Of a DNA stretch of 64,000 bases, positions 7,898 to 15,230 are shown in pieces. Both the position numbers and the translations under genes were made by a program. The DNA is from Cyclobacterium lianum (lineage in GTDB: Bacteria > Bacteroidota > Bacteroidia > Cytophagales > Cyclobacteriaceae): NCBI RefSeq assembly GCF_900143075.1, contig NZ_FRCY01000018.1, positions 1 to 64,000 on the forward strand, in the 5' to 3' direction. Position 1 is the first letter of the stretch; the number at the start of each line of letters is the position of its first letter. The notes under the pieces are model-generated. The model saw only the letters and a program-made list of their open reading frames with translations. It did not search any database and was not told where the DNA came from.

Positions 7898-8461
7898 CTA
7901 AAATTTTATGTCAGGTGCTTTATCCAGCCGCTCTCTTTCAGTATTGCCTACATCAAACATTGGTTCCGTATGAAAACCGAACATGCCTGCAATGAGATTG
8001 GAAGGAAAGCTTTGAACGGCTACATTGTACTCCTTGGTGGCTGAGTTGAAATACCTCCGGGCGGCGGCCAGTTTGTTCTCAACATCAGATATTTCGTTCT
8101 GCAGGTGTAAAAAATTGGTATTTGCTTTCAGATCGGGATAGGCTTCAACCTGAATTTGCAATCCCTGCAAGGCTGCTCCCAGTTCCTGCTCGGCAGCAAT
8201 TTTCCCATCGATAGTATCTGCTTTCATTGCGCGGGACCTGGCTTCGGTAACCCGTGTCAGCACACCTGCTTCATGTTCCATATAGCCTTTCACACTACTT
8301 ACCAGTTGAGGAATCAGGTCATGGCGTTGTTTGAGTTGAACGTCAATATCGGCAAAAGCATTTTCACGGTTATTCTTATAGGCTACCAGTTTGTTGTACA
8401 AAGAGACAACAAAGATACCGATGATTACGGCTACGATCAGGATAATTAAGGTGGTACTCAT
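7898..8461 (-). CDS. lemA: LemA family protein
   Basis: A 187-residue LemA protein: one N-terminal transmembrane helix (about 4-24), then a four-helix bundle with the family signatures RHDLIPQLVSSVKGYMEHE, TNFLHLQNEISDVENKLAAARRYFN and YNVAVQSFPSNLIAGMFGF. The helical body is expected on the outer face of the inner membrane. It is the first gene of the minus-strand run lemA, M48 protease, cbpA, cbpM, all with small gaps or overlaps. The biochemical role of LemA is not established. Confidence 0.93.
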   Translation of the reverse strand: MSTTLIILIVAVIIGIFVVSLYNKLVAYKNNRENAFADIDVQLKQRHDLIPQLVSSVKGYMEHEAGVLTRVTEARSRAMKADTIDGKIAAEQELGAALQGLQIQVEAYPDLKANTNFLHLQNEISDVENKLAAARRYFNSATKEYNVAVQSFPSNLIAGMFGFHTEPMFDVGNTERERLDKAPDIKF

Positions 8462-8549
8462 AGTTTGGGATTTTGACCATTAAAGTGGGAATATACAAAA
8501 ATTAGGAATTATTCATATCTTTAAAGGGTACAACTTCAACTTTAAGTTT

Positions 8550-8948
8550 ATGAAAAAATTTATCGGCCCGGCCATCGTGTTTCTGGTCATCCTCCTTGCG
8601 GCTGTTTTCTGGTGGCGGTATTATTTCGTTTTTGCAGAGGGAGTAAAAGCCGGCAACCTCAATTATTTTGAAAAAAAGGGGTTTATTTTTAAGACCTGGG
8701 AGGGCCGGTTGGTTCAGGATGGTTTTCAGAGTCCAAACCCGGGAGCCTTGCAGAGCAATGAATTCAGATTCAGCGCCGCAGAAAGTGATTCCGTATCTGC
8801 TGTCCTGGAACGGTCGGGCGGGAAATTTGTAGAGCTCAGGTATAAGGAATACCTGAATCCAATCCCGTGGAGGGGAGCCAGCGAATATGTGGTCACTGAA
8901 GTGCTGGAAGTAGACAATGCCCGGGGTACTGAACTTCCGGTACGCTAA
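8550..8948 (+). CDS. Small membrane-anchored protein of unknown function
   Basis: A 132-residue protein with a hydrophobic N-terminus (about 4-23) serving as signal anchor, followed by an exported, mostly beta domain (GFIFKTWEGRLVQDGF, FVELRYKEYLNPIPWRGASEYVVTEV). I do not recognise a named domain; similar short proteins occur as hypothetical genes in Bacteroidota. It is transcribed divergently from lemA and stands alone, ending at a strong bidirectional terminator shared with the molybdenum hydroxylase operon. Confidence 0.75.
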   Translation: MKKFIGPAIVFLVILLAAVFWWRYYFVFAEGVKAGNLNYFEKKGFIFKTWEGRLVQDGFQSPNPGALQSNEFRFSAAESDSVSAVLERSGGKFVELRYKEYLNPIPWRGASEYVVTEVLEVDNARGTELPVR

Positions 8949-8953
8949 CAATT

Positions 8954-8989
8954 AAAAAAGGCGAAACACCAATTTGTTTCGCCTTTAAT
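8954..8989. terminator. Bidirectional factor-independent terminator
   Basis: Perfect stem GGCGAAAC (8960-8967) / GTTTCGCC (8976-8983) flanked by an A-run on the left and a T-run on the right. It can stop the plus-strand gene ending at 8948 and the minus-strand gene ending at 9006. Confidence 0.85.
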
Positions 8990-9005
8990 ATGCCTAAGCA
9001 CGTTT

Positions 9006-11162
9006 TTAAGCCGGATCGCCCAGCCTCACATTTTTCATTTCCTCCTGCTCCATAAAGGGCTGGTTTCTTACTCTCTTGCCAGAAGCCTTGTAAATGGCAT
9101 TGGCAATTGCCCCACCTGTAGGCGGCAAGGCCGGCTCGCCCAGACCAGTAGGATCGATTCCATTCTTGATGAAGTGGGTTTCTATTTCGGGAATTTCCTT
9201 CATTTTGATCAGGCGGTACGAATCGAAGTTTTTCTGATCCGATATACCATCTGTAAAGGTCATATTGGTAAACATGGCATGTCCCATGCCATCTACCATG
9301 CCTCCCCTAACCTGCTGGTCCGCACCCGTAGGATTGACCACAATACCGCAATCTGTCACGGCGTAAATCTTGTCCAGAACGGGTACACCATCTACCATCC
9401 TCGCTTCAGCCACCTGCCCTACATAGGACCTGTGGGAAAAATAGACGCTGAAGCCCTGTGAAACACCCTGCTTTTTGCCCCATCCTGACTTTTCTGCGAC
9501 TGTCTCTACCACCTTACGCATTCTGTCTATATCATAGTGGATCTCTCCGACCGGATTGGATTTGGCCCTGTCCAGCAGTTCCAATCTGAAGGCAACGGGA
9601 TCTTTGCCGGCGGCATCTGCTACTTCATCCAGAAAGGATTGTTCAGCAAAAGCAAGAAAATTGGTGATCGGTGCCCGCCAGGCATTGGTGGTAATCGGTG
9701 ATTTGTATTCCAGGGATTCAATCAGGAGGTTGTCTACGGAGCCTGAAGGAAAATTATTTTCCCGGGTACAGTTGCCTGCATTGATCCCTACACCTCTGAG
9801 TTTGTAGCCTATCAGTTTGTTGTCTTTGTCCAGAGCTGCTTCAAAGCGGTATTTTACAGCGGGACGATAGGCTCCTCCGGTGATATCATCTTCCCTTGAC
9901 CAGGTTAGCTTGACAGGAGCCTGGAGCATTTTAGACAATTCCACCGCCTCTTCGACAAAATCCGCACGTAACCGCCGGCCAAACCCTCCTCCAAGCCGGG
10001 TCATCTCTACGGTCACTTTATCGGGAGATATACCACAGATCTCTGCAGCGGCATTTCGGGCGCGGTCGGGTGTTTGAGTAGGACCTACCAATTCGACTCC
10101 ATCTGCCTTCACATGGGCAAAGAAGTTCATCGGCTCCATTGGACTGTGCGACAAAAACGGACATTGATATTCACTTTTTATCACCCTGGCGGCACTTCTG
10201 AATGCTGCATTTACATCTCCATCCTGTCTCTTGACGTCTCCCTTTCCGGTATTGAGCATTTCATCAAATACCTGATTGTGGAAGGCAGTCGACTCCAGTT
10301 TGCCATCGATGGGTTCGTATTGTATGTTTAACGTTTTCCTGGCTTTCATAAGCGGCCAGGTAGATTCCCCTACCAGGGCCACATTGTTTTTGAAGGTAAC
10401 CACATCCTTTACTCCCTTGATTTTTTTGGCGGCTTCGGCATCTACGGATTTTAGTTTCATGCCAAACGGAGGTCGCTGGATCATGGCATGCACCATGCCC
10501 TCTCGGTAAAAATCAAGCCCATACAATGGCTTTCCGGTAAACATGGCCCTGTTGTCCACATTCTTTATCGGTGTACCAATGATTTTAAAATCATTGGGAT
10601 TTTTGAGCTGAACATTTTCCGGCACAGGTATAAGAGCGGCTTCATTGGCCAATTCTCCATAACTCAGCTTTTTGGAGCCGTGAATGACCTGCCCTTTTTC
10701 TGTTTTCAACTCTGTAAGGGGCACAGCAAGTCTTTTGGCGGCAGCTTCCATCAACATCTGTCTGGCAGTGGCACCTGCAGTCCTCAACCTTTCCCAGGAA
10801 TGCGGCATGGCCCCCGACCCTCCGGTTACCTGTCGATCGTATTTTTCCGTGTCGAGAAAAGCCTGCTGTACCCGCACTTTAGACCAATCGACATCCAGCT
10901 CTTCTGCCACGATCATTGGAAATGAGGTTTTGATATTCTGACCCAATTCGGGGTTTGGAGAATAAATCACCACGTGATCTGTAGGTGAAATGGACAGGTA
11001 ACTGTTAAAATTCAGTGCGCTGTTTAAAACCTCTTCGTCGCTGATCACCTTCATTTTCGGAGAATCACAGCCCATCCAGTTAAAGCCGATCAAAAGCCCA
11101 CCACCGGCTGTGGCAGCGATTTTCAGAAAATCTCTTCTGTTTGTTTTCAATCCTTTTTCCAT
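9006..11162 (-). CDS. Molybdopterin-binding subunit of an exported xanthine-dehydrogenase-family hydroxylase
   Basis: A 718-residue large subunit of the IorB type (isoquinoline 1-oxidoreductase / membrane aldehyde dehydrogenase class). The N-terminus carries a twin-arginine signal (TNRRDFLKIAATAGG, Arg9-Arg10), so the folded enzyme is exported by Tat. Two aldehyde-oxidase/xanthine-dehydrogenase molybdopterin-binding regions follow; recognisable blocks are GGSGAMPHSWERLR, LSHSPMEPMNFFAHV, RLGGGFGRRLRADFVEEA and GLGEPALPPTGGAIANAI. Single-polypeptide large subunits of this length are normal for the class. The 2Fe-2S subunit gene lies two bases upstream. Oxidation of an aldehyde or N-heterocycle is likely; the substrate cannot be read from sequence. 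Confidence 0.93.
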   Translation of the reverse strand: MEKGLKTNRRDFLKIAATAGGGLLIGFNWMGCDSPKMKVISDEEVLNSALNFNSYLSISPTDHVVIYSPNPELGQNIKTSFPMIVAEELDVDWSKVRVQQAFLDTEKYDRQVTGGSGAMPHSWERLRTAGATARQMLMEAAAKRLAVPLTELKTEKGQVIHGSKKLSYGELANEAALIPVPENVQLKNPNDFKIIGTPIKNVDNRAMFTGKPLYGLDFYREGMVHAMIQRPPFGMKLKSVDAEAAKKIKGVKDVVTFKNNVALVGESTWPLMKARKTLNIQYEPIDGKLESTAFHNQVFDEMLNTGKGDVKRQDGDVNAAFRSAARVIKSEYQCPFLSHSPMEPMNFFAHVKADGVELVGPTQTPDRARNAAAEICGISPDKVTVEMTRLGGGFGRRLRADFVEEAVELSKMLQAPVKLTWSREDDITGGAYRPAVKYRFEAALDKDNKLIGYKLRGVGINAGNCTRENNFPSGSVDNLLIESLEYKSPITTNAWRAPITNFLAFAEQSFLDEVADAAGKDPVAFRLELLDRAKSNPVGEIHYDIDRMRKVVETVAEKSGWGKKQGVSQGFSVYFSHRSYVGQVAEARMVDGVPVLDKIYAVTDCGIVVNPTGADQQVRGGMVDGMGHAMFTNMTFTDGISDQKNFDSYRLIKMKEIPEIETHFIKNGIDPTGLGEPALPPTGGAIANAIYKASGKRVRNQPFMEQEEMKNVRLGDPA

Positions 11163-11164
11163 GG

Positions 11165-11626
11165 TTATTTGCTTTTTGCTGATGCCAGTTTTACTGCTTC
11201 CTTAATTCTGTGATAGGTACCACACCTGCAAATGTTGGCATTCATTCCCTCTACAATCTCTTCATCACTGGGTGATGGATTCTTTTTCAGCAAAGCCGCA
11301 GCAGTCATGATCTGCCCCGCCTGGCAATAGCCACACTGAGCAACATCTACTTCTTCCCATGCCTGCTGCACCGGATGGTCGCCATTTTCAGACAAACCTT
11401 CTATCGTGGTCACCTTATCGCTTTTTACCGCAGAAACAGGCAATACACAAGACCGTACTGCTTCCCCATTGAGGTGAACCGTACAGGCTCCACATTGGGC
11501 TATGCCGCAGGAATACTTGGTACCCACCAGTCCAAGGTTGTCCCGGAGTACCCACAATAAAGGTGTGTCCTCCTCGACATCCACCTCGTAGCTCTTTCCG
11601 TTAATTTGAAGTTTGTAATTAGCCAT
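11165..11626 (-). CDS. 2Fe-2S small subunit of the molybdenum hydroxylase
   Basis: A 153-residue protein with two 2Fe-2S centres: plant-type ferredoxin cysteines at 40, 45, 48 and 60 ([15 protein letters not shown]) and the four-helix-domain cysteines at 98, 101, 133 and 135 (CGYCQAG, NICRCG). It passes electrons from the molybdenum site of the partner encoded two bases downstream. No signal peptide is seen, so it probably crosses the membrane together with the Tat-exported large subunit. A cytochrome acceptor gene, common beside such pairs, is not adjacent here. Confidence 0.95.
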   Translation of the reverse strand: MANYKLQINGKSYEVDVEEDTPLLWVLRDNLGLVGTKYSCGIAQCGACTVHLNGEAVRSCVLPVSAVKSDKVTTIEGLSENGDHPVQQAWEEVDVAQCGYCQAGQIMTAAALLKKNPSPSDEEIVEGMNANICRCGTYHRIKEAVKLASAKSK

Positions 11627-12038
11627 TTTCGTATCTCTATTATTTTTTGAATGTTTGCATGTATCAGATTGAACCTTACCGGATGCTGTATCCCGGACAT
11701 TGTACTTTTTATCTCAAGGTATATTTTCCAAAATGGTTAATGGATAGACACTTATCCAGCCCTGCCTGTTTTGAATTCGGAATGAAAATTAACAAAAATC
11801 AGAGAAAATTTCATGGACTATAAGGAAATAATCCAACATTTTGAGGACGAAAAGCGCTATCTATAATTGATCTAATTAATAAAACTCAGGAAAGCCCCTT
11901 CTCTCTTGCATACGCGGTCCGGCATTTGCGTAAAAAAGCCAAATAATTTTTTTGATGTTCTGTTTTTAATAATTAAATTTTGATACCAATAAAACCAACA
12001 TTATTTTTCTTTTGCACCATCCTACTAAAATTGCCCCG
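11627..12038. other. Divergent intergenic region
   Basis: About 410 bases between the oppositely oriented hydroxylase operon and the DUF5675-muramidase operon. A promoter for the latter is possible where TTCTTTTG (12007-12014) follows TTTG (11979-11982), but the 24-base spacing is longer than the usual 19-21. No RNA gene or clear operator is seen. Confidence 0.4.
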
Positions 12039-12866
12039 ATGAAACGGTTTACAGGTCTTGTGTTGATCGCCTTGGTGTTACTTGCCATTGCCTTCTTTAT
12101 TTACAACCCGGAGATTTTGGGTGAAATATGGATGTGGTTGGTGGGGCTGATCGGCTACCTGATTTATTTTTTTAATAAGGCAGCGGATACCTTAAAAAAC
12201 GCATTCAAAACTCCTGAGCCCGACACAGCTCAAAGCAAAGACGAACAAAAATCTTCCGGCACGGATACATTACTGACAAAATTGAGTAAAAATGAACCCG
12301 ATATCGAAGGCCTGGAAAACTTATTGGCCAAAAGCCAACCGCAAATGGACAGCTTGTCTCAGGAAAACCTGACATTATTGCGCTATATGGATGATGGTTA
12401 TACCACACTGGGTCTGTTATTTATTGAGGGGCAGTTTTTTGCCTATACCCTGGAAGACACCCACAGGGATGAAAAGGTCTCAGGAAATACGCGCATACCT
12501 GCAGGCCGGTATCCCCTGTCATACAACCGCAATCTGACAGATCTGACCAGAAGGTACCGCAATCGCTTTCCCTGGTTTGAATACCATATAGAAATAATGG
12601 ATATCCCCAATTATGATCTGGTGTACATACACATTGGCAACACCCATCAGGATACCAGGGGATGCATTTTACTGGCAGATGGCGTGAACGCCGCAAGCCC
12701 CGAGAAAATGGTCAGCTATTCCCGAAAAGCATACGAGCGATTTTACCGGTCCATTTATCCCAGGGTGAAGGCCAACATTCCGCTTGCTATTCGGATTTTT
12801 GACGAAAACTGGATAAAAATGGCAAAAATCAAAGCCAATGAAGCGCATGCACTACCACAAAACTGA
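12039..12866 (+). CDS. Membrane-anchored DUF5675 protein
   Basis: I chose the ATG at 12039 over an in-frame TTG at 12012, because hydrophobic residues begin directly after it. The 275-residue product has two transmembrane segments (about 5-22 and 28-46), a Ser/Asp/Gln-rich linker (55-110) and a C-terminal DUF5675 domain (about 113-250) with FAYTLEDTHRDEK, RIPAGRYPL and YIHIGNTHQDTRGCILL. The HIG...DTRGC arrangement (His198, Cys209) is reminiscent of L,D-transpeptidase sites, but that comparison is only by eye. DUF5675 is common in phage and lysis-like contexts. First gene of a four-gene operon; 31 bases separate it from the muramidase gene. Confidence 0.8.
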   Translation: MKRFTGLVLIALVLLAIAFFIYNPEILGEIWMWLVGLIGYLIYFFNKAADTLKNAFKTPEPDTAQSKDEQKSSGTDTLLTKLSKNEPDIEGLENLLAKSQPQMDSLSQENLTLLRYMDDGYTTLGLLFIEGQFFAYTLEDTHRDEKVSGNTRIPAGRYPLSYNRNLTDLTRRYRNRFPWFEYHIEIMDIPNYDLVYIHIGNTHQDTRGCILLADGVNAASPEKMVSYSRKAYERFYRSIYPRVKANIPLAIRIFDENWIKMAKIKANEAHALPQN

Positions 12867-12897
12867 ATAAACATCAAGAAAGACGCCTATAAAAATC

Positions 12898-14625
12898 ATG
12901 GAAACGGATAAAGAAAACAAAGAAAACGCGCAGGAAAAGGATACCGGCTTTTCCGAAAAAAGGTACCTCTACATACATATCGGAGCTATCCTGCTCATCA
13001 TGCTGGCGATACTCATTTTTATCGTCCCCGGGATGGAAGCGACCAACCAATTTTTGGGATCCGGGCTGGTGGTTGTCACTGGCTTGATTTTTATTTATGT
13101 CTTATTGACCAGGTATTTTGGTCCCAAAAGCAAGGACAGAAACCCGAATCACAATCCTTACCATACCTTCTTTTTCAAAGGTACGGTCATTCTGTCCTCT
13201 GTCCTGGTGACCTTCGGGATTCTGGGAGCGTTTTTTGTGTACGTAGAATATGACAACCTTTTTCAGGCAGTGGGGCTGGCCACCTCCGTAGTATGGATTG
13301 CATTGTTTCTGATTTATTTCATGTGGTCGGTCTACCACTACAATATCAATTACGGATTGACGGATCAGGATTGGCAACGCATATACGATGCCAGAGACAG
13401 GTACAGTAAGGGTTTGCCCGTTAAAGCATCGGAAATGACCATGCCGGACCACAATCCCTATCGCAGCCAGACATTCGGCCTTCCTCCCGGCACAGTACGG
13501 GGTATGATCGCATTCACTTTGCTGATGGGCGGAATGGCCCTATTGATCGCAAGTTTTGGAACCCAATATACAGGGGTTGATGCCGCCTTGCTGAGCCAGC
13601 AATTTGAATTTTTTGAAACTGCTTTCCTAATGATGATTGCTTTCTATTTTGGTGACAAGTCACTCAAGTACCTGCAAAACAGGTGGGTAAGCAGGGGTAA
13701 ACCTCAGGAGACCACGGAAACTCAAAATCAGCCCGGCACAGTTTCAACTGCACCCGCTCCTCAGGCACAGCCCCATCCATTGAGCAGCCTGGACATGGAC
13801 AACAGTTTTTTTGAAATGGAAGATACCAGCTTCAAACTCAGGGAAGAGGAGCAGCCGAAAAGTGACTTGAGTGCGCAGCGTAAGGTTTTGTCCACATCCT
13901 TTGATAGTCCTACAGAGGATTTGATGTATCGGGAGGAATATGTGCAAATCAAAGACAATGTCAACAGCAAGGTTTTGAGTGATATGGACATCCGTATGGC
14001 CTTAGATGAAATGGAGCAGCGTGACCATATCAAAATCAGTCTTCCTGTCATCAAAGCCGTGGTCACGGTAGAGTCAGCCGGCCGGGGGCACCTTCAGGAT
14101 GGCCGGGCCAAAATTTTATTTGAAGGGCATAAGTTCTGGTACTGGCTGGAAAAATTTGGGAAAGACCCCAGGTCACTGAGCAAGGGCAGGGAACATATTA
14201 TCTATGAAAAATGGACGAGGAAGCACTACCGGGTCGGAGCCGCTGAGTACGAACGCCTTGAAGAGGCCAGAAGCATTGATCCGAAAGCCGCGGTATACGC
14301 TACCTCCTGGGGGCTTTTTCAGATTCTGGGTGAAAATCTGGAGCACAACATAAAAGGCCGCAAATACAAAAACGTAGAAGAATTTGAGAGCCGGCAGCAC
14401 GAGTCGGAATATTTTCACTTCCTGGATTTTCTGGAGTTTATCAAGACAAAAAAAGTACGGAGCAAAGCCTTGATAGCATATATCGCGGAAGATATGCAGG
14501 ACAAGTATGATTGGGAAAGTTTTGCCTATGGATATAATGGTAGCGGATATAAGGTCAATCAATACCATATCAAGATGCAGCAGCACTACGAAAAATTCAA
14601 AAAGGAAGGGACATGGCTAACATAA
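12898..14625 (+). CDS. Polytopic membrane protein with C-terminal N-acetylmuramidase domain
   Basis: A 575-residue protein in three parts. Residues 1-260 carry about six transmembrane segments (near 24-44, 52-71, 94-115, 122-146, 199-220, 235-252), the last two inside a conserved-looking block with GLPPGTVRGMIAF and FFETAFLMMIAFYFGDKS. Residues 265-380 are a polar Gln/Pro/Asp-rich linker. Residues 383-570 match the N-acetylmuramidase family (PF11860): IKAVVTVESAGRGH with catalytic Glu392 inferred, then KILFEGHKFWYWL and YATSWGLFQILGEN. Phage endolysins use this domain to cleave peptidoglycan glycan; here it is tethered to the membrane, which points to local wall opening or remodelling. The stop overlaps the next gene by 13 bases. 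Confidence 0.88.
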   Translation: METDKENKENAQEKDTGFSEKRYLYIHIGAILLIMLAILIFIVPGMEATNQFLGSGLVVVTGLIFIYVLLTRYFGPKSKDRNPNHNPYHTFFFKGTVILSSVLVTFGILGAFFVYVEYDNLFQAVGLATSVVWIALFLIYFMWSVYHYNINYGLTDQDWQRIYDARDRYSKGLPVKASEMTMPDHNPYRSQTFGLPPGTVRGMIAFTLLMGGMALLIASFGTQYTGVDAALLSQQFEFFETAFLMMIAFYFGDKSLKYLQNRWVSRGKPQETTETQNQPGTVSTAPAPQAQPHPLSSLDMDNSFFEMEDTSFKLREEEQPKSDLSAQRKVLSTSFDSPTEDLMYREEYVQIKDNVNSKVLSDMDIRMALDEMEQRDHIKISLPVIKAVVTVESAGRGHLQDGRAKILFEGHKFWYWLEKFGKDPRSLSKGREHIIYEKWTRKHYRVGAAEYERLEEARSIDPKAAVYATSWGLFQILGENLEHNIKGRKYKNVEEFESRQHESEYFHFLDFLEFIKTKKVRSKALIAYIAEDMQDKYDWESFAYGYNGSGYKVNQYHIKMQQHYEKFKKEGTWLT

Positions 14626-15230
14626 AACGCAAAGGCATGGCCATTGGCCTGTTATTGATACTGGGATTTTCTGCCTGCGAGAAGGATGAAAGAGGAATGG
14701 TCATTGGCAAAATCCAACAGGCAAGTGATTTGGTGGTCTCCGAATTTGTGGTTGACAAGGTAGTTTTCGGTAAGAAAACGAGAAACCTCCTCTTTATTCC
14801 TGTCAATGAAGCTTCTTTTTTAGCCTACTCAAGGGCAAAAATAAAAACAGGTATTGATCTGGAGAAAATCACCGAACAGGATATAGAAATCGATGAAAGG
14901 AAAATTACCCTGAGATTACCGCCCATTGAAGTCATTAATTTTTCCTATCCGCCAGAAGACTTCGTAGAAGACAGCCTGATATCAAACCCGGACCGTTTTC
15001 TCAATGAGATCAATCTGGAGGATCAGGAGACCTTCTTCAGGATGGCCGAGATGGACATCCGGGACAATCTGCCCCATATGGGACTGCTCAGCACGAGTCA
15101 GGATCATGCACGGAAACTCATCCACATGGTACTCAAAAGTTTTGATTTTGAAGAAATATACATTCATTTCAAAAGTGATTCGCTGCTGATCCGACAGGTC
15201 AACAGCCCCGAAAACCTGATGAATCCATGA
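14613..15230 (+). CDS. DUF4230 lipoprotein
   Basis: A 205-residue lipoprotein: hydrophobic signal (8-20) and lipobox FSAC with Cys21 or nearby, followed by a DUF4230 domain. The typical strand pattern is visible in ASDLVVSEFVVDKVVFGK, then ARIKTGIDLEKI-like (SRAKIKTGIDLEKITEQD) and ITLRLPPIEVINF. DUF4230 proteins are widespread envelope proteins of unknown function. The gene overlaps the muramidase gene by 13 bases and the next gene by four bases, so translation is coupled. The C-terminal third (about 125-200) is helical and polar. Confidence 0.85.
   Translation: MANIKRKGMAIGLLLILGFSACEKDERGMVIGKIQQASDLVVSEFVVDKVVFGKKTRNLLFIPVNEASFLAYSRAKIKTGIDLEKITEQDIEIDERKITLRLPPIEVINFSYPPEDFVEDSLISNPDRFLNEINLEDQETFFRMAEMDIRDNLPHMGLLSTSQDHARKLIHMVLKSFDFEEIYIHFKSDSLLIRQVNSPENLMNP

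Noticed and set aside
10488-10925. 145-codon plus-strand open frame inside the molybdenum hydroxylase gene
   Set aside because: It is antisense to a gene with strong family motifs throughout; long opposite-strand frames are expected at this base composition.
12012-12038. Upstream TTG start for the DUF5675 gene
   Set aside because: It overlaps the possible -7 promoter box and adds residues before a good signal-anchor start at 12039.
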